Shown here piece after piece: positions 1 to 9,963 of a DNA stretch of 64,000 nucleotides. Below the pieces are notes generated by a model. That model was given only the letters and a program-made list of their open reading frames with translations, searched no databases and was not told the origin of the DNA. Each line of letters opens with the position of its first letter. Positions within the stretch are counted from its first letter, which is position 1. The DNA is taken from NCBI RefSeq assembly GCF_029689945.1, contig NZ_CP121451.1, positions 4,030,001 to 4,094,000 on the forward strand, given 5' to 3'. The stretch is from Paenibacillus amylolyticus. GTDB lineage: Bacteria; Bacillota; Bacilli; Paenibacillales; Paenibacillaceae. The position numbers and the translations under genes were made by a program.

Positions 1-799
1 CTGGATCGATGCAGATCGTCTCAGTGGGCTCACATGATACGGCATCTGCCTTGGCAGCGATTCCAGCGATGGATTCAGATTTCGCTTTTATCAGCTGTGG
101 AACCTGGTCTCTTATGGGGATGGAGCGTGATACACCTGTATTGAATGATCAGAGTCGTGCACTGGGATTCACCAATGAAGGGACCGTGAATGGCAAAGTT
201 CGTACCCTGAAAAATCGTTCAGGTCTGTGGCTGCGACAGGAATGCAAACGGCAGTGGGAGCGGGAGAATCAACGCTTCACACATGAAGAACTGGTTCAGC
301 TGGCTGCCTTGGCAACGCCGCATCAATGTTACGTATCGCCGGGAGATGTCGTATATCTGGCGCCAGGGAATATGGCTGAACGAATACGGCAACATTGCAG
401 TGCGAGCGGACAGACTGTACCCGAAACGACTGGAGCGATTGTGCGCTGTATTCTGGAAAGCCTTGCACTGGAATTCAGGCAGACACTGGATGAACTGCAA
501 TGGATTACGGGTACAAGGCCTCGTGTCATTCATATGGTGGGTGGCGGCGTACACAATCGACTATTGTGTCAGTTTACAGCTAATGCAGCAGGTGTTCCAG
601 TGGTAGCGGGCCCGGCAGAGGCGACTTCAGCCGGCAACTGCATGCTGCAGTTCTTGGCACATGGAGAGGTGAGTAGCTTGGATGAGGTCCGGGAGGTCAT
701 GGCTGCTTCCTTTTCCCCGAGACCTATGACCCTGAGGATATAGAACTGTGGCAGGAAGCATATGAAAGCTATCAAAGCCTGAATCAAATCAAAAGGTAA
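1..799 (+). CDS. rhaB: Rhamnulokinase, C-terminal part (5' end outside window, frameshifted near its end)
   Basis: FGGY-family sugar kinase that phosphorylates L-rhamnulose at O1 in rhamnose catabolism. The reading frame is already open at the left edge, so the N-terminal ATPase half is missing. Visible are the VGSHDTASA segment, the FISCGTWSLMG motif and the late GGGVHNRLLCQ motif with ATSAGN, all typical of RhaB. The frame closes at 743, but the next frame continues with YDPEDIELWQEAYESYQ up to a TAA at 797-799, which is the normal C-terminus. One base appears to be missing near 717-721 (CCCCGAG for CCCCGGAG). It is followed by a class II aldolase gene, fitting a rhamnose/fucose-type operon. 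Family assignment is firm; the frameshift is probably a sequence error. Confidence 0.85.
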
Positions 800-904
800 G
801 CTAATGAGCATAGATGCAGTGCAATGAGCAGAGATGCAGTGCAGTGAACATGGCTGGCTGTAAAATGCTTGCTAAAAAGATAAGTATGAGGAGTGGTGAG
901 GAAC

Positions 905-1566
905 ATGTCTGAACAGCAAATAAGGGAAGAGTTGACGAAATACGCCCGCAGAGCCGTTGCTCAAGGGTTGGTGGTAGGACCTGGCGGCAATCTGAGTGCT
1001 CGCTCCGGGGGAACGATGCTGTTATCTCCGAGTGGTTATGCACTTGAAGACCTGGAACCGGACGAGTGGATTGCTATTGATATCGAGACAGGAGAGACTC
1101 GTGCGGATCAACACGTCCGTCTTCCGAAGTATTGATGCATCTGTACAGCTATCGAGTGAATCCGGATATTCAAGGCATTGTGCATACGCATCCGGCATAT
1201 ACGATCGCACTCAGTCTTGTTTTCGGTGAATTGCCACACTTGTTCCCGGACCAATCTGCATTGGTAGGCGATATCGGGTTCGTACCATATGTCCTTCCAA
1301 CGACGAAACAACTTGCCGATGCAGTCTCAGCTAAGGTAGAGGAACATACGGCGCTCATTCTCGTCAATCACGGATTGGTCACAACGGGTAAAAATCTCCG
1401 TGAAGCCTATTACCGCACCCAGGTGGTGGAAGAAAGCGCCAAGGTGTACATGATCGCAAAGGCAGCCGGCGAACCCAAAGTGTTAACTGCTGAAGAATAT
1501 AAGGAAATTCAATCCCTTGAAAGTGAAGCCTACCGTGTACAGCTGCTGCAACAACTAAAGTCCTGA
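905..1566 (+). CDS. Class II aldolase/adducin family sugar-phosphate aldolase (frameshifted)
   Basis: Zinc-dependent aldolase of the L-fuculose-phosphate / L-rhamnulose-phosphate type, expected to split the phosphorylated ketose into DHAP and lactaldehyde. The corrected protein is 220 aa, normal for the family. The N-terminal VGPGGNLSAR loop, the catalytic Glu in RPSSE, the zinc ligands in HTHPAYT and the third His in VNHGLV are all present. The frame breaks near 1108-1113: the first frame ends at 1135 and the second, read from RPSSEVLMHLY, runs to 1566. One missing base restores it. The ATG at 905 is chosen over the GTG at 893 because GAGGAG and GGTGAGG precede it. It follows the rhamnulokinase. 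Substrate specificity (fuculose or rhamnulose phosphate) cannot be read from sequence. Confidence 0.8.
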
Positions 1567-1620
1567 TTTCGATTTAATTATTTGTGATTACATTAGGAAT
1601 GATTAAAAGGTTATTACGTT

Positions 1621-1683
1621 AAGAGCAGATTACATTCTCCAGATTGAAGCTGGAATACAGGATGTGAAATGCTCTTTTTTATT
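1621..1683 (+). terminator. Probable Rho-independent terminator after the aldolase
   Basis: AAGAGCA at 1621-1627 can pair with TGCTCTT at 1670-1676, followed directly by a T run. A second small hairpin (TCCAG/CTGGA) lies inside. This closes the rhamnose-type operon. The rest of the 1567-1859 gap holds the promoter of the next gene. Confidence 0.55.
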
Positions 1684-1751
1684 TTGAAATGGAATTGAAA
1701 GTCGAAAAATGTAGTTGGAAGAAATAATTCATACTAATTTGATGAGAATTG

Positions 1752-1780
1752 TTGATAAAGAGATGGTTAGAAGGTATACT
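1752..1780 (+). promoter_or_regulatory. Sigma-A-type promoter of the FCD regulator
   Basis: TTGATA at 1752-1757 and TATACT at 1775-1780 with a 17-bp spacer, about 80 bp before the GTG at 1860. A short AACGTT palindrome follows the -10 and might be an autoregulatory site, but this is only inference. Confidence 0.65.
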
Positions 1781-1859
1781 AACGTTAATCATCAATGAGT
1801 AACAACTACGAGGAAGACTATAAAAAATATTAGTGAAGTAACTATAAGGGGGAAATGAT

Positions 1860-2588
1860 GTGGGTCCTGAGCTAAACGAAATGGAGTTGGAATACGAACT
1901 GCTGAAGCAGCTTCAAGACGCGAATGCTCCCATCGGGGCCAGTACGTTGGTTCATACTTTGGGCAAAACCTATGGTCTGAGTCAGGCAACCATCGGAAGA
2001 AGACTTATGGAGATGGATGTTGAAGGTTTTACGGTTCTGAAAGGCCGCAAGGGAAGGACTTTGACCGAACAGGGACTGGATCGAATCAAGATGTTGGAAA
2101 GAGATTTGCAGCAAAAAAATGTGAACTCACAGTTAATTCAGATGCTGAACCATTCCGGGGAAAAGGCTCTTCTGGATGTTCTCGTTGCCCGAAGGGCACT
2201 TGAGCGGGAGATCGCTTCTCTGGCAGCACAGCATGCCTCGAAAGAATACATAGCACTGTTGCAAGCTTCCATTGCGAACCAGCATGAATTGCTATCCAGG
2301 AATATTATACCATATGAGCAGGACCGGGAGTTTCACAGATTGCTGGCCTACGCTGCGCAAAACCGAATTCTTCTGCATGCGGTTGAGCTGGTATGGGAGA
2401 CAAGCCGTGATTTTCTGGAGACAGCATATATTCGCCGAAGAGTAGGAAGTGAATTAGTTGTGGACCATCAGCAGATTCTGGATGCTATTGTAGCTGGCTC
2501 TCCAGAGCAGGCTGAAGCAGCAATGGTGAATCATATCAACCAAATGATCGATGATGTCAAACGTTATTACGCCATGCAAAACCAATAA
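1860..2588 (+). CDS. Winged-helix/FCD-domain transcriptional regulator
   Basis: DNA-binding regulator of 242 aa. Residues about 10-75 form a winged helix (LSQATIGRRLMEMDVEGF) that resembles the ribonuclease-R/NrpR-type HTH rather than a standard GntR helix. Residues about 105-230 form an all-helical ligand-binding domain of FadR/FCD type, with EQDREFHRLLAYAAQN and the metal-site histidines of DHQQILDAI and NHINQM. The GTG start follows AAGGGGG with good spacing; an ATG overlapping it is in another frame. It sits directly upstream of the hyuA-hyuB-ABC operon in the same direction and probably controls it, with the ligand being the imported compound or an intermediate. The effector is unknown. 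Confidence 0.75.
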   Translation: MGPELNEMELEYELLKQLQDANAPIGASTLVHTLGKTYGLSQATIGRRLMEMDVEGFTVLKGRKGRTLTEQGLDRIKMLERDLQQKNVNSQLIQMLNHSGEKALLDVLVARRALEREIASLAAQHASKEYIALLQASIANQHELLSRNIIPYEQDREFHRLLAYAAQNRILLHAVELVWETSRDFLETAYIRRRVGSELVVDHQQILDAIVAGSPEQAEAAMVNHINQMIDDVKRYYAMQNQ

Positions 2589-2629
2589 CATTCCTTGGAA
2601 TGGGACCCTGTGATAAAGGAGTTGAGCTT

Positions 2630-4678
2630 GTGGACACAATCTACCGTTTAGGCATAGATATCGGAGGTACTTTCACGGATGCGCTGGTGATGGACCATCA
2701 GGGCAGGGTCATTGCGGCGCTCAAGACGCCATCGATTGCAACTGCTCCGGAACAGGCGATTTTTAATGCACTTGATCAACTCAAGGAGAATGGTGTGAAC
2801 ATTCGTGAGATTGATCTGTTTGTGCATGGAACAACACTTGGCGTGAATACGTTAATCGAACGAAATGGTGCGGTTACAGGGCTATTGGTCACCAAAGGAT
2901 TCCGGGATATTCTTGAAATTCGGCGGTTGAGACTTGAGGATACAACCAATCTGTATGGTGACAAGACCGATGCACTGGTACCGAGACAACGTGTCAAGGA
3001 AGTGGATGAACGTGTGATTGCGGGTGGGGGCATCCTCCAGCCATTGAATCAGGATCAGCTTCTGCAAGCAGTTGATGAACTGGTGGAGGATGGCGTTACG
3101 GCGCTGGCGATCAGTTTTCTGCATGCTTATGTGAATCCGGCCCACGAACAGCTTGCGGAAGATATGATCAGGGAGCGTTATCCACAGCTGTTCATTTGCC
3201 GGAGCAGCGCCATCTGGCCTCAACAGCGTGAGTTCGAACGAACACTCGCAACGGCGATGAATGCATATGTAGGTGAACGAATGGGGTCTTACTTCCTGCG
3301 TCTGCAAGAAGGGATTCAGGCGTATGGCCTCAAAGCCAACTTGCTGTCGACCATGTCCAACGGTGGAATGATGACGGCTGCCAGAGCGGCCAATGAGCCA
3401 GTACGTACGCTTCTGTCCGGTCCTGCTTCCGGTGTAATCGCCGCGACCCATATTGCTGAACGAGCTGGAATTCATCAGGTCATTACATTTGACATGGGCG
3501 GCACAAGCGTTGATGTGGCTCTCATTGACCAAGAACCATCCTATTCATCCGAGAACAAGGTTGGTGATTTTCCTGTCATCATTCCTGCTGTTGATGTAAC
3601 AGCCATAGGAGCAGGGGGCGGTTCAATTGCCTGGCTTGATTCCGTAGGCGTACTCAAGGCGGGGCCACGCAGTGCGGGAGCCAATCCCGGTCCGGCCTGT
3701 TATCAACGTGGGGGAGAGGAGCCGACAACCACAGATGCTTATCTACAGCTCGGTATCTTGCATGCTGACCGTTTCCTTGGCGGACAGATGCGTCTGAATC
3801 CCGAACTTGCAGAACGTACGCTGGGCAGTCTTGGAGAGAAGCTTGGTCTGAATGCCGAACAGACTGCGCAAGCCATTCTCGATGTGGCAACCGCCAATAT
3901 GTATGCTCAGTTTTCTCCCCTCATGGCTCGCAAGGGTGTTGATCCCCGTGACTTTACGTTGCTCGCATATGGCGGAGCTGGCCCGATGCATGCTTTTCTG
4001 ATGGCACGCGAGGTAGGCATTGGCAGAGTGCTGATCCCGCCATCTCCGGGAACGCTGTGTGCGATGGGCTGCACAGTTGCCAATCTTCGCAATGACTTCG
4101 TCCATACATTACACAAAAGTACCCAGACTCTGGAGCCTGGTGAGTTAAGTTCCCTTTTCACCGAATTGGAAAACCATGGACGTAGCTGGGTTGATGAGGA
4201 AGCCCGTGGCGGTGTCAAACTGGACAATATCTATTGTCTATACAGTGCGGATATGCGTTATGAAGGGCAGGCCTTTGATCTTGAGGTTTCGCTGACTTTG
4301 GAAGAGATTGAAGATCCCAAGAAAGCAGGCGTTAAATTCCATGCGTCCTACCAAAATGTGTTTGGCATTCGTCAGCCAGAGGCTGAGGTGGTGTTTGTAA
4401 GTCTTAGGGCGACCATTGTAGGTGTTTTGCCTACTCATAACACGGTGAATTCAATATATTTGCCATTCGACGAGAGTGAAGTGGAAGAACGGATCATTAC
4501 CTTTGACCATATACAGCAGACAGCAAAGGTAATGAAAAGGGGACAGATTCCATTCGCGGATGATCCCATTCCCGGACCCATTATTGTGGAGGAATACGAT
4601 ACAACGATCTTTATCCCGCCTGGGTATAAGGTGTACCGGGATGTGCATGGGAATGTGATTGGGGAGGTGACAGCATGA
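2630..4678 (+). CDS. hyuA: Hydantoinase/oxoprolinase subunit A (HyuA)
   Basis: Large ATP-dependent subunit (682 aa) of the N-methylhydantoinase / 5-oxoprolinase / acetone-carboxylase superfamily. These enzymes use ATP to phosphorylate and open a cyclic amide or carboxylate. The actin/Hsp70-like ATP-binding motifs GIDIGGTFTDALV at the N-terminus and TFDMGGTSVDVAL near residue 300 are intact, as is the AYGGAGPMHA segment near residue 450. The GTG at 2630 is preferred because AAAGGAG lies 8 bp upstream; an in-frame start at 2600 has no such site. It overlaps hyuB by ATGA. The natural substrate (hydantoin, oxoproline, lactam) cannot be told from sequence alone. Confidence 0.85.
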   Translation: MDTIYRLGIDIGGTFTDALVMDHQGRVIAALKTPSIATAPEQAIFNALDQLKENGVNIREIDLFVHGTTLGVNTLIERNGAVTGLLVTKGFRDILEIRRLRLEDTTNLYGDKTDALVPRQRVKEVDERVIAGGGILQPLNQDQLLQAVDELVEDGVTALAISFLHAYVNPAHEQLAEDMIRERYPQLFICRSSAIWPQQREFERTLATAMNAYVGERMGSYFLRLQEGIQAYGLKANLLSTMSNGGMMTAARAANEPVRTLLSGPASGVIAATHIAERAGIHQVITFDMGGTSVDVALIDQEPSYSSENKVGDFPVIIPAVDVTAIGAGGGSIAWLDSVGVLKAGPRSAGANPGPACYQRGGEEPTTTDAYLQLGILHADRFLGGQMRLNPELAERTLGSLGEKLGLNAEQTAQAILDVATANMYAQFSPLMARKGVDPRDFTLLAYGGAGPMHAFLMAREVGIGRVLIPPSPGTLCAMGCTVANLRNDFVHTLHKSTQTLEPGELSSLFTELENHGRSWVDEEARGGVKLDNIYCLYSADMRYEGQAFDLEVSLTLEEIEDPKKAGVKFHASYQNVFGIRQPEAEVVFVSLRATIVGVLPTHNTVNSIYLPFDESEVEERIITFDHIQQTAKVMKRGQIPFADDPIPGPIIVEEYDTTIFIPPGYKVYRDVHGNVIGEVTA

Positions 4679-6648
4679 TCGCTGACAAGGTCTTTCTTGA
4701 GATTTTCAACAACCGGATTCAAGCCGCCGTGGAAGAAATGGCCAATGTCGTTCTGCGCACAGGATTCACCGCTTTTGTCAAGGAAACGGGCGATTTTGGT
4801 ACCTACCTGTTATCTCCAACCGGAGAAACGTTCGGGTCGCCGCTGGAGACGGGGTACAATCTGTCTCTGGGCATCCCTGCTACTGCGACCATTGATAGCA
4901 TAGAAGACTGGCAAGAAGGGGATATCGTCATATGTAATGATCCATATTCCACCAAAGGCATGGTCACTCACCTTCCAGACATTCATCTCATCAAGCCTTA
5001 TTTTCACGAAGGTAGAGTCATCGCTTACGGCATGTGCTTCGTTCATTCATCCGACGTAGGCGGCAAGGTACCGGGAAGCGTATCTCCCAGCGCCTATGAT
5101 ATTCATATGGAAGGTATTCGAATTGCTCCAGTCAAGCTGTATGAAGCCGGTGTTCTGAACGAGCAGATCCTGCGCTTGTTTCTGGACAACAGCCGAATTC
5201 CGGAGCAAAATCTCGGCGATCTCAAAGCGCTTATGGCTGCATTGAATCGGGGAGAGCAGCGACTTGCAGAACTCATTGCACGATATGGTGTGGAGAAGAT
5301 CCAGCAGGGCATCGAGCATTTGCTGGAATATGCCGAGCTGAAGGCTCGTGCGATCGTGCAGGATATCCCTGACGGTTCCTATGACTTCTGGGACTACCTG
5401 GAGAAGGGTCCAGGCGGATATCCCATCCGCTTGCGCTGCACAATGACGATTGCAGGCAGTGACATTCATCTGGACTTTAGCGGCACCGATCCTCAGGTCA
5501 GGGCTTCATTCAATATTCCGACCCACAATCAACAGGGACATTACATGCTGGTACCTGCACTCATTCGTTATTTTCGTACACTCGACCCGACCATTCCGTG
5601 GAATTCGGGCATGATTCGCATGGTGCGAAATTACGCGCCACCTGCTTCCGTACTCAACCCGGAGCCGATGGCAGCTGTAGGGGCACGTGCTGCGACCTTT
5701 ATCCGGCTGATGGACGTTATCACAGGAGCGCTGGGGAAAGCTCAGGGCAGTATGGTTCCCGCAGCTGGAGCTGGACAAGCCTGCATCGTCATGATGGCGA
5801 TGACCGATGCATCCGATGGCAAGAAAAAGGTGGGCGTGATTCAGCCGATCTGCGGAGGTTCGGGAGCAAGGCCTATGAAAGACGGCATTGATGGCATGGA
5901 TTTTGCGGTTGGTCATCTTCGTAATATCCCTGCGGAGACCGTGGAAGCCGAGATGCCTGTATTAATTGAACATTATGGTCTTCGTGCCGACTCGGCAGGT
6001 GCAGGAACTTTCCGTGGTGGAAGCGGGATCGACTTGTGCGTCAGAATTCTAACCCCGGATACCGTGATGACGGCCAGAAACATGGAGCGTATGGAATTTC
6101 AGCCTTGGGGCAGGCTTGGTGGCGGTGTAGGTTCACATGGCGAAGCCATTCTTAATGCCGGGCGTGCAAGTGAGCATCGTCTGGGCAGAATTGATGAGCT
6201 GCTGCTTCAGCCTGGAGAAACGGTTACGTTCCTTTCGCAAGGCGGAGGCGGTTATGGCGATCCATATGAGCGTGATTCTCGTCTTGTTCTGGATGACGTA
6301 AGAAGAGGGCTGGTATCCCCGGAGAAAGCCCTTGAGTTATACGGTGTTGTGATTAATGGTTCGGAGCTGAACGAGAGCGATACAGAACAAGTGCGCGCGA
6401 AGCGATCACGACAGCAGGAAGAATTCGCCTACGGCAAGGCGCGTGAGCAATTCGAAGCCATATGGAGTGATGAGATGCAGGTATCACTGAATCAGGCATT
6501 GCTGAGTGCTCCACTTGCCCTGAGAGACTACCTAAAGCGTCAGACCATGGGCGCTGTAGAGGAGAAATATAAGGATTCCCTATCCGTGGACCCACGGGAG
6601 ATATCCGACATTATGGAAGGGTTACGACAGAAAATAGGGTTGCATTGA
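4675..6648 (+). CDS. hyuB: Hydantoinase/oxoprolinase subunit B (HyuB)
   Basis: Second subunit (657 aa) of the ATP-dependent hydantoinase. HyuB subunits carry the ring-opening/transfer chemistry and work as a complex with HyuA. Family motifs are present: the early VKETGDFGTYLL region, GDIVICNDPY with TKGMVTHLPD, the central DFSGTDPQVRASFN, and the C-terminal FLSQGGGGYGDP. Length is normal. The start overlaps the hyuA stop and has GGGGAGGTGA 5 bp upstream, so translation of the pair is coupled. An ABC importer gene starts 68 bp downstream, so the substrate is probably taken up from outside. Part of the operon running to 12011. Confidence 0.85.
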   Translation: MIADKVFLEIFNNRIQAAVEEMANVVLRTGFTAFVKETGDFGTYLLSPTGETFGSPLETGYNLSLGIPATATIDSIEDWQEGDIVICNDPYSTKGMVTHLPDIHLIKPYFHEGRVIAYGMCFVHSSDVGGKVPGSVSPSAYDIHMEGIRIAPVKLYEAGVLNEQILRLFLDNSRIPEQNLGDLKALMAALNRGEQRLAELIARYGVEKIQQGIEHLLEYAELKARAIVQDIPDGSYDFWDYLEKGPGGYPIRLRCTMTIAGSDIHLDFSGTDPQVRASFNIPTHNQQGHYMLVPALIRYFRTLDPTIPWNSGMIRMVRNYAPPASVLNPEPMAAVGARAATFIRLMDVITGALGKAQGSMVPAAGAGQACIVMMAMTDASDGKKKVGVIQPICGGSGARPMKDGIDGMDFAVGHLRNIPAETVEAEMPVLIEHYGLRADSAGAGTFRGGSGIDLCVRILTPDTVMTARNMERMEFQPWGRLGGGVGSHGEAILNAGRASEHRLGRIDELLLQPGETVTFLSQGGGGYGDPYERDSRLVLDDVRRGLVSPEKALELYGVVINGSELNESDTEQVRAKRSRQQEEFAYGKAREQFEAIWSDEMQVSLNQALLSAPLALRDYLKRQTMGAVEEKYKDSLSVDPREISDIMEGLRQKIGLH

Positions 6649-6716
6649 TCAAGTGCATGGAGACGATGTAGTTCTGTCTTATCGATAAAACCAATTCAAT
6701 TGATGGGGGAATTCGC

Positions 6717-7850
6717 ATGTTCAAATCAAACAAAAAACGCTTACTCAGCCTTGCCTCTATGACTCTGGCCGGTACATTGGTGCTCTCCGCCTGCGGTGGA
6801 GCAAGCAGCTCAAATTCTGCTGGAGAGACTGATGCTTCAGGAGCAAGCGGAGACAAAGTTAAGCTGACGATGTTCATCTGGGCTGGTTCCAATCAGGATG
6901 TCGTGCCCAAAGAAGTGGTTGCCGAGTACGTAAAAGAACATCCCAATGTTGAGGTCACCTTTGAGGAATCCTCCAATTCGGTAATGTACCCCAAGATGGT
7001 CGCTGGCAAGCAGGCTGATGCGAACAATCCGGTCGTGAATTTCGGTTACTTCAATGCAGATGCGACGGCAAAAGGCTTAAATGATGACATGTGGGAACCA
7101 CTGGATACAAGCATTGTGACCAATATCAAGGATATCCCAGAATCCTTCCACAAGCCAGACAACAAAGGCGTGGTCTGGGGCGTTTCGAGCTTCGCCTTGG
7201 TGTATAACAAAGACCTTGTGAAAACGCCGCCTACCAGCTGGAACGATCTGTGGGATAACGAGGAGTTCAAAGGAAAAACGGCGCTCTGGGATTACATGTT
7301 CTATTCCTATATCTCCCCACTTATTGCGACCAAAGGCCAAGAGATCGGTGCATCCTATGAAAATCCCGAGCCAGCCTTCCAGTTCTGGGCAGACCGCAGT
7401 GATCAGATTGGCACATTGGTTTCATCCAATGATCAGTTGAAGGCACTACTGGAGTCAGGTGATGCTCTCATTGCCCCATTCAGCGCACAGGTTGCACAGA
7501 CATGGATTGATGGAGGTTCACCACTTGCCGTAGCTTATCCGAGTGAAGGTGCAATCTCCTTCCCGTACACCCTTCAGGTTGTGAAGGGCTCAACACCTGA
7601 GCAGGCACGTGTTGCAAATGAAATTATCAACGAATTGTTGAGCGCAGAAGCGCTGTCCCAATATGCAGAAGCAACGGGTACACCAGTCACCAGTACGACA
7701 GCCGCAGTTCCGGACAAGTACAAGGATGATCCTTCTTTCTCCGTGGAAACGCAAAGTAACGGCATTAATCCAGACTGGGATGTGCTTGCACAGAACAGCT
7801 CTTCCTGGAAGGAACTATGGGATCGACTCGTGAAAACAAAGCTTCAATAA
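6717..7850 (+). CDS. ABC transporter substrate-binding lipoprotein (polyamine/PotD-like)
   Basis: Extracellular solute-binding lipoprotein of 377 aa. It has a classic lipoprotein signal, a KSNKKR positive start, a hydrophobic core and the lipobox LVLSACGG with the acylated Cys near residue 27, followed by a Ser/Gly-rich linker. The body (FIWAGSNQDVVPKE, WGVSSFALVYNKDLVKTPPTSW) matches the spermidine/putrescine and iron-type family of binding proteins. It is the first gene of a complete importer: the ATPase and two permeases follow. Given hyuA-hyuB upstream, the ligand is likely a small cyclic amide or amine rather than a polyamine, but this is inference. A strong hairpin lies just after its stop codon. 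Confidence 0.85.
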   Translation: MFKSNKKRLLSLASMTLAGTLVLSACGGASSSNSAGETDASGASGDKVKLTMFIWAGSNQDVVPKEVVAEYVKEHPNVEVTFEESSNSVMYPKMVAGKQADANNPVVNFGYFNADATAKGLNDDMWEPLDTSIVTNIKDIPESFHKPDNKGVVWGVSSFALVYNKDLVKTPPTSWNDLWDNEEFKGKTALWDYMFYSYISPLIATKGQEIGASYENPEPAFQFWADRSDQIGTLVSSNDQLKALLESGDALIAPFSAQVAQTWIDGGSPLAVAYPSEGAISFPYTLQVVKGSTPEQARVANEIINELLSAEALSQYAEATGTPVTSTTAAVPDKYKDDPSFSVETQSNGINPDWDVLAQNSSSWKELWDRLVKTKLQ

Positions 7851-7872
7851 ATGATTGTTGCCAGGTATAACG

Positions 7873-7900
7873 ATTCCGGGTTCTGTTACGAACCCGGAAT
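7873..7900 (+). promoter_or_regulatory. Intra-operon hairpin between binding-protein and ATPase genes
   Basis: Perfect inverted repeat: ATTCCGGGTTC at 7873-7883, a 6-nt loop, and GAACCCGGAAT at 7890-7900. No T run follows, so it is more likely an mRNA-stabilising or processing hairpin than a terminator. Such hairpins raise the level of the binding protein over the membrane parts in many ABC operons. Confidence 0.7.
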
Positions 7901-7919
7901 GGATGGGAGGGAATCAGAG

Positions 7920-9050
7920 ATGAGCAGCGGACAAGAGACCATATCCATTGAAACAAGGGAAGTCACGAAGACCTATGGTGAACGAGCCGCCGTTGATCAT
8001 GTAACACTCCAAGTGAAAAAGGGAGAATTCGTTTCCTTGCTTGGTCCGAGTGGCTGTGGTAAAACCACACTGCTGCGCATGCTTGGCGGACTTGAGCAGC
8101 CGGATCAGGGCACCATTATGCTGGGAGGCCGGGATGTGACCGGTGTTCCAGCCTATGGACGCAATAGCAATATGATTTTTCAGCAGCTTGCGCTGTTCCC
8201 TCATATGGACGTATTCAACAACATTGCCTATGGGCTAAAGGTGAAGAAGTTACCCAAAGCCGATATCCAGCGGCAGGTAGGTGAAATGCTTGATCTGGTC
8301 CAGCTCGGAGACTATGGCAGGCGTGCAGTGTCCGAGCTGTCCGGGGGGCAGGCCCAACGCGTCGCGATTGCTCGCGCACTGATTAACAGACCCGAAGTGC
8401 TGCTGCTTGACGAACCTCTCTCTGCATTGGACATGCAGCTGCGTCTCGATATGCAGCGTGAACTGAAACGTATCCAGCGTGAATTCGGCGGAACGTTTAT
8501 CTTTGTAACGCATGATCAGAGCGAAGCCATGAACATGTCTGACCGCATTGGCGTCATGCGGGCCGGGAAGCTGCTGCAGTATGCAACTCCTGATGAAATC
8601 TATGAAAGACCGACTGATAGCTTCGTAGCCAAGTTCATCGGAGATACCAACCTCTTGGAGACAGAAGTATTAGGACAGGATGTGAATGGAATTCGGGTGC
8701 AATGCTTCGGCAAGCCATTACTGGTGAAGGTCAGTGATGACAAAGCCATACCGAAAGCTGGAGCCCAACATTCCCTATCCATCCGCAATGAGTATGTTCG
8801 ACTTGGAGAAGATGCAACGCAATGCGTGAACAAGCTGGAAGGACAAGTGATTGAAGCGGTGTACGGCGGAGCGAATATTCGATACAGCGTGCAGATTTCA
8901 GAGGGTTTTCTGATTCAGGCCAGTGTGCTCCATCAACGGGGAGCCCCACGTTATCGTCCAGGTGAACCGATACAAATTGGCTTTGATCCAGAGGACGCGC
9001 TCTTGTTATCTGATCCCATGCATGATCATTTGCAGGGTGCGGGGACATGA
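7920..9050 (+). CDS. ABC transporter ATP-binding protein (PotA-like)
   Basis: Cytoplasmic ATPase of the importer, 376 aa. Walker A (GPSGCGKTTL), Q-loop, signature LSGGQAQRVAIARAL, Walker B (VLLLDEPLSAL) and the switch His in FVTHDQ are all present. The C-terminal third (about residues 245-370) is a TOBE/OB-type regulatory domain as in PotA. The ATG at 7920 is chosen since GGGAGG lies 8 bp upstream; an in-frame ATG at 7851 would place the hairpin inside the coding sequence. The stop overlaps the start of the first permease. Energises uptake by the permease pair downstream. Confidence 0.88.
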   Translation: MSSGQETISIETREVTKTYGERAAVDHVTLQVKKGEFVSLLGPSGCGKTTLLRMLGGLEQPDQGTIMLGGRDVTGVPAYGRNSNMIFQQLALFPHMDVFNNIAYGLKVKKLPKADIQRQVGEMLDLVQLGDYGRRAVSELSGGQAQRVAIARALINRPEVLLLDEPLSALDMQLRLDMQRELKRIQREFGGTFIFVTHDQSEAMNMSDRIGVMRAGKLLQYATPDEIYERPTDSFVAKFIGDTNLLETEVLGQDVNGIRVQCFGKPLLVKVSDDKAIPKAGAQHSLSIRNEYVRLGEDATQCVNKLEGQVIEAVYGGANIRYSVQISEGFLIQASVLHQRGAPRYRPGEPIQIGFDPEDALLLSDPMHDHLQGAGT

Positions 9051-9963
9051 ACCGGATCGCGGAACGGATCGTGAATTTGTATTCCTTTGGCAATCGCACA
9101 TGGGTAACCCGGTTGCTGCTGTTGCTGCCTGCACTTGCTCTGATGGGCATCGTGTATCTTGGCGGGTTGCTGATCTTTGGCAGATATAGCTTCGATATCT
9201 ATGAGAATGGAAAGCTTATTCGCGGCTGGGATTGGGGAACCTATCATGCTTTTTTATCTGATCCTTATTATTGGAAACTGATTGGTACGACATTTCGCAT
9301 TGCCTTCAAGGTAACGTTATGGAGTCTTTTGCTTGCCTATCCACTGGCCTATTGCATCGCGGGTCTCAAGAAGCCTGGCATGAAGCAGTTGTTGTTACTG
9401 CTCACGTTTCTTCCGCTGCTGGTCAGCGCGGTTGTGCGTTCTTACGGCTGGCAGCTTTTACTGTCCAAACAGGGCTTCATGAACTGGTTATTCATCCGGC
9501 TGGGGCTTACCGAGGAAGGATTCAGCATGATCTATAACGAGACTGGCGTTGTTGCTGCACTGGTCCATATTTTCCTGCCATTTATGGTCTTTCCAATCCT
9601 GAATGTATTGTCCCAAAGTGATGCTTCCTTAAAGGCAGCTGCTCAGGATTTGGGGGCAGGCAGTTGGCGAACGTTCCTGACCATTACTTTGCCTTTATCG
9701 GCAAGAGGCATTGCAAGCGGCGTACAGATTGTGTTCACGTTATGTCTCACCGCATTCACCACACCACAACTGATCGGCGGGGGAGAGTCATGACACTTCC
9801 GGTATTTATATACCAGCGTACTCTGGACACCAACTGGCCGATGGCTGCGGTTGCCAGTCTGTTCTTGCTTGTGTCCTCCATCGTTGTCTCGTTGCTTGTG
9901 AATAAAGGAGCAGAAATATTGATGTTCCGTCGTTCCCGTAAGGGAGGTCAGGCATATGGTTAA
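9047..9963 (+). CDS. ABC transporter permease, PotB type (frameshifted)
   Basis: First integral membrane subunit of the importer. The corrected length is 305 aa with about six membrane helices. The coupling loop has AAAQDLGAGSWRTFLTITLP, the EAA motif that contacts the ATPase. The first frame ends at 9793 after PQLIGGG; the normal continuation RVMTLPVFIYQ is in the neighbouring frame to 9963. One G is missing from the G run at about 9779-9783. The start overlaps the ATPase stop by 4 bp and the end overlaps the second permease by 8 bp. The break is probably a homopolymer read error rather than a true pseudogene. Confidence 0.82.

Noticed and set aside
893..904. GTG at 893 as the aldolase start
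   Set aside because: The ribosome site GAGGAG overlaps it; ATG at 905 is better spaced.
2600..2629. Longer hyuA start at 2600
   Set aside because: No ribosome site, and AAAGGAG sits inside this stretch exactly 8 bp before the GTG at 2630.
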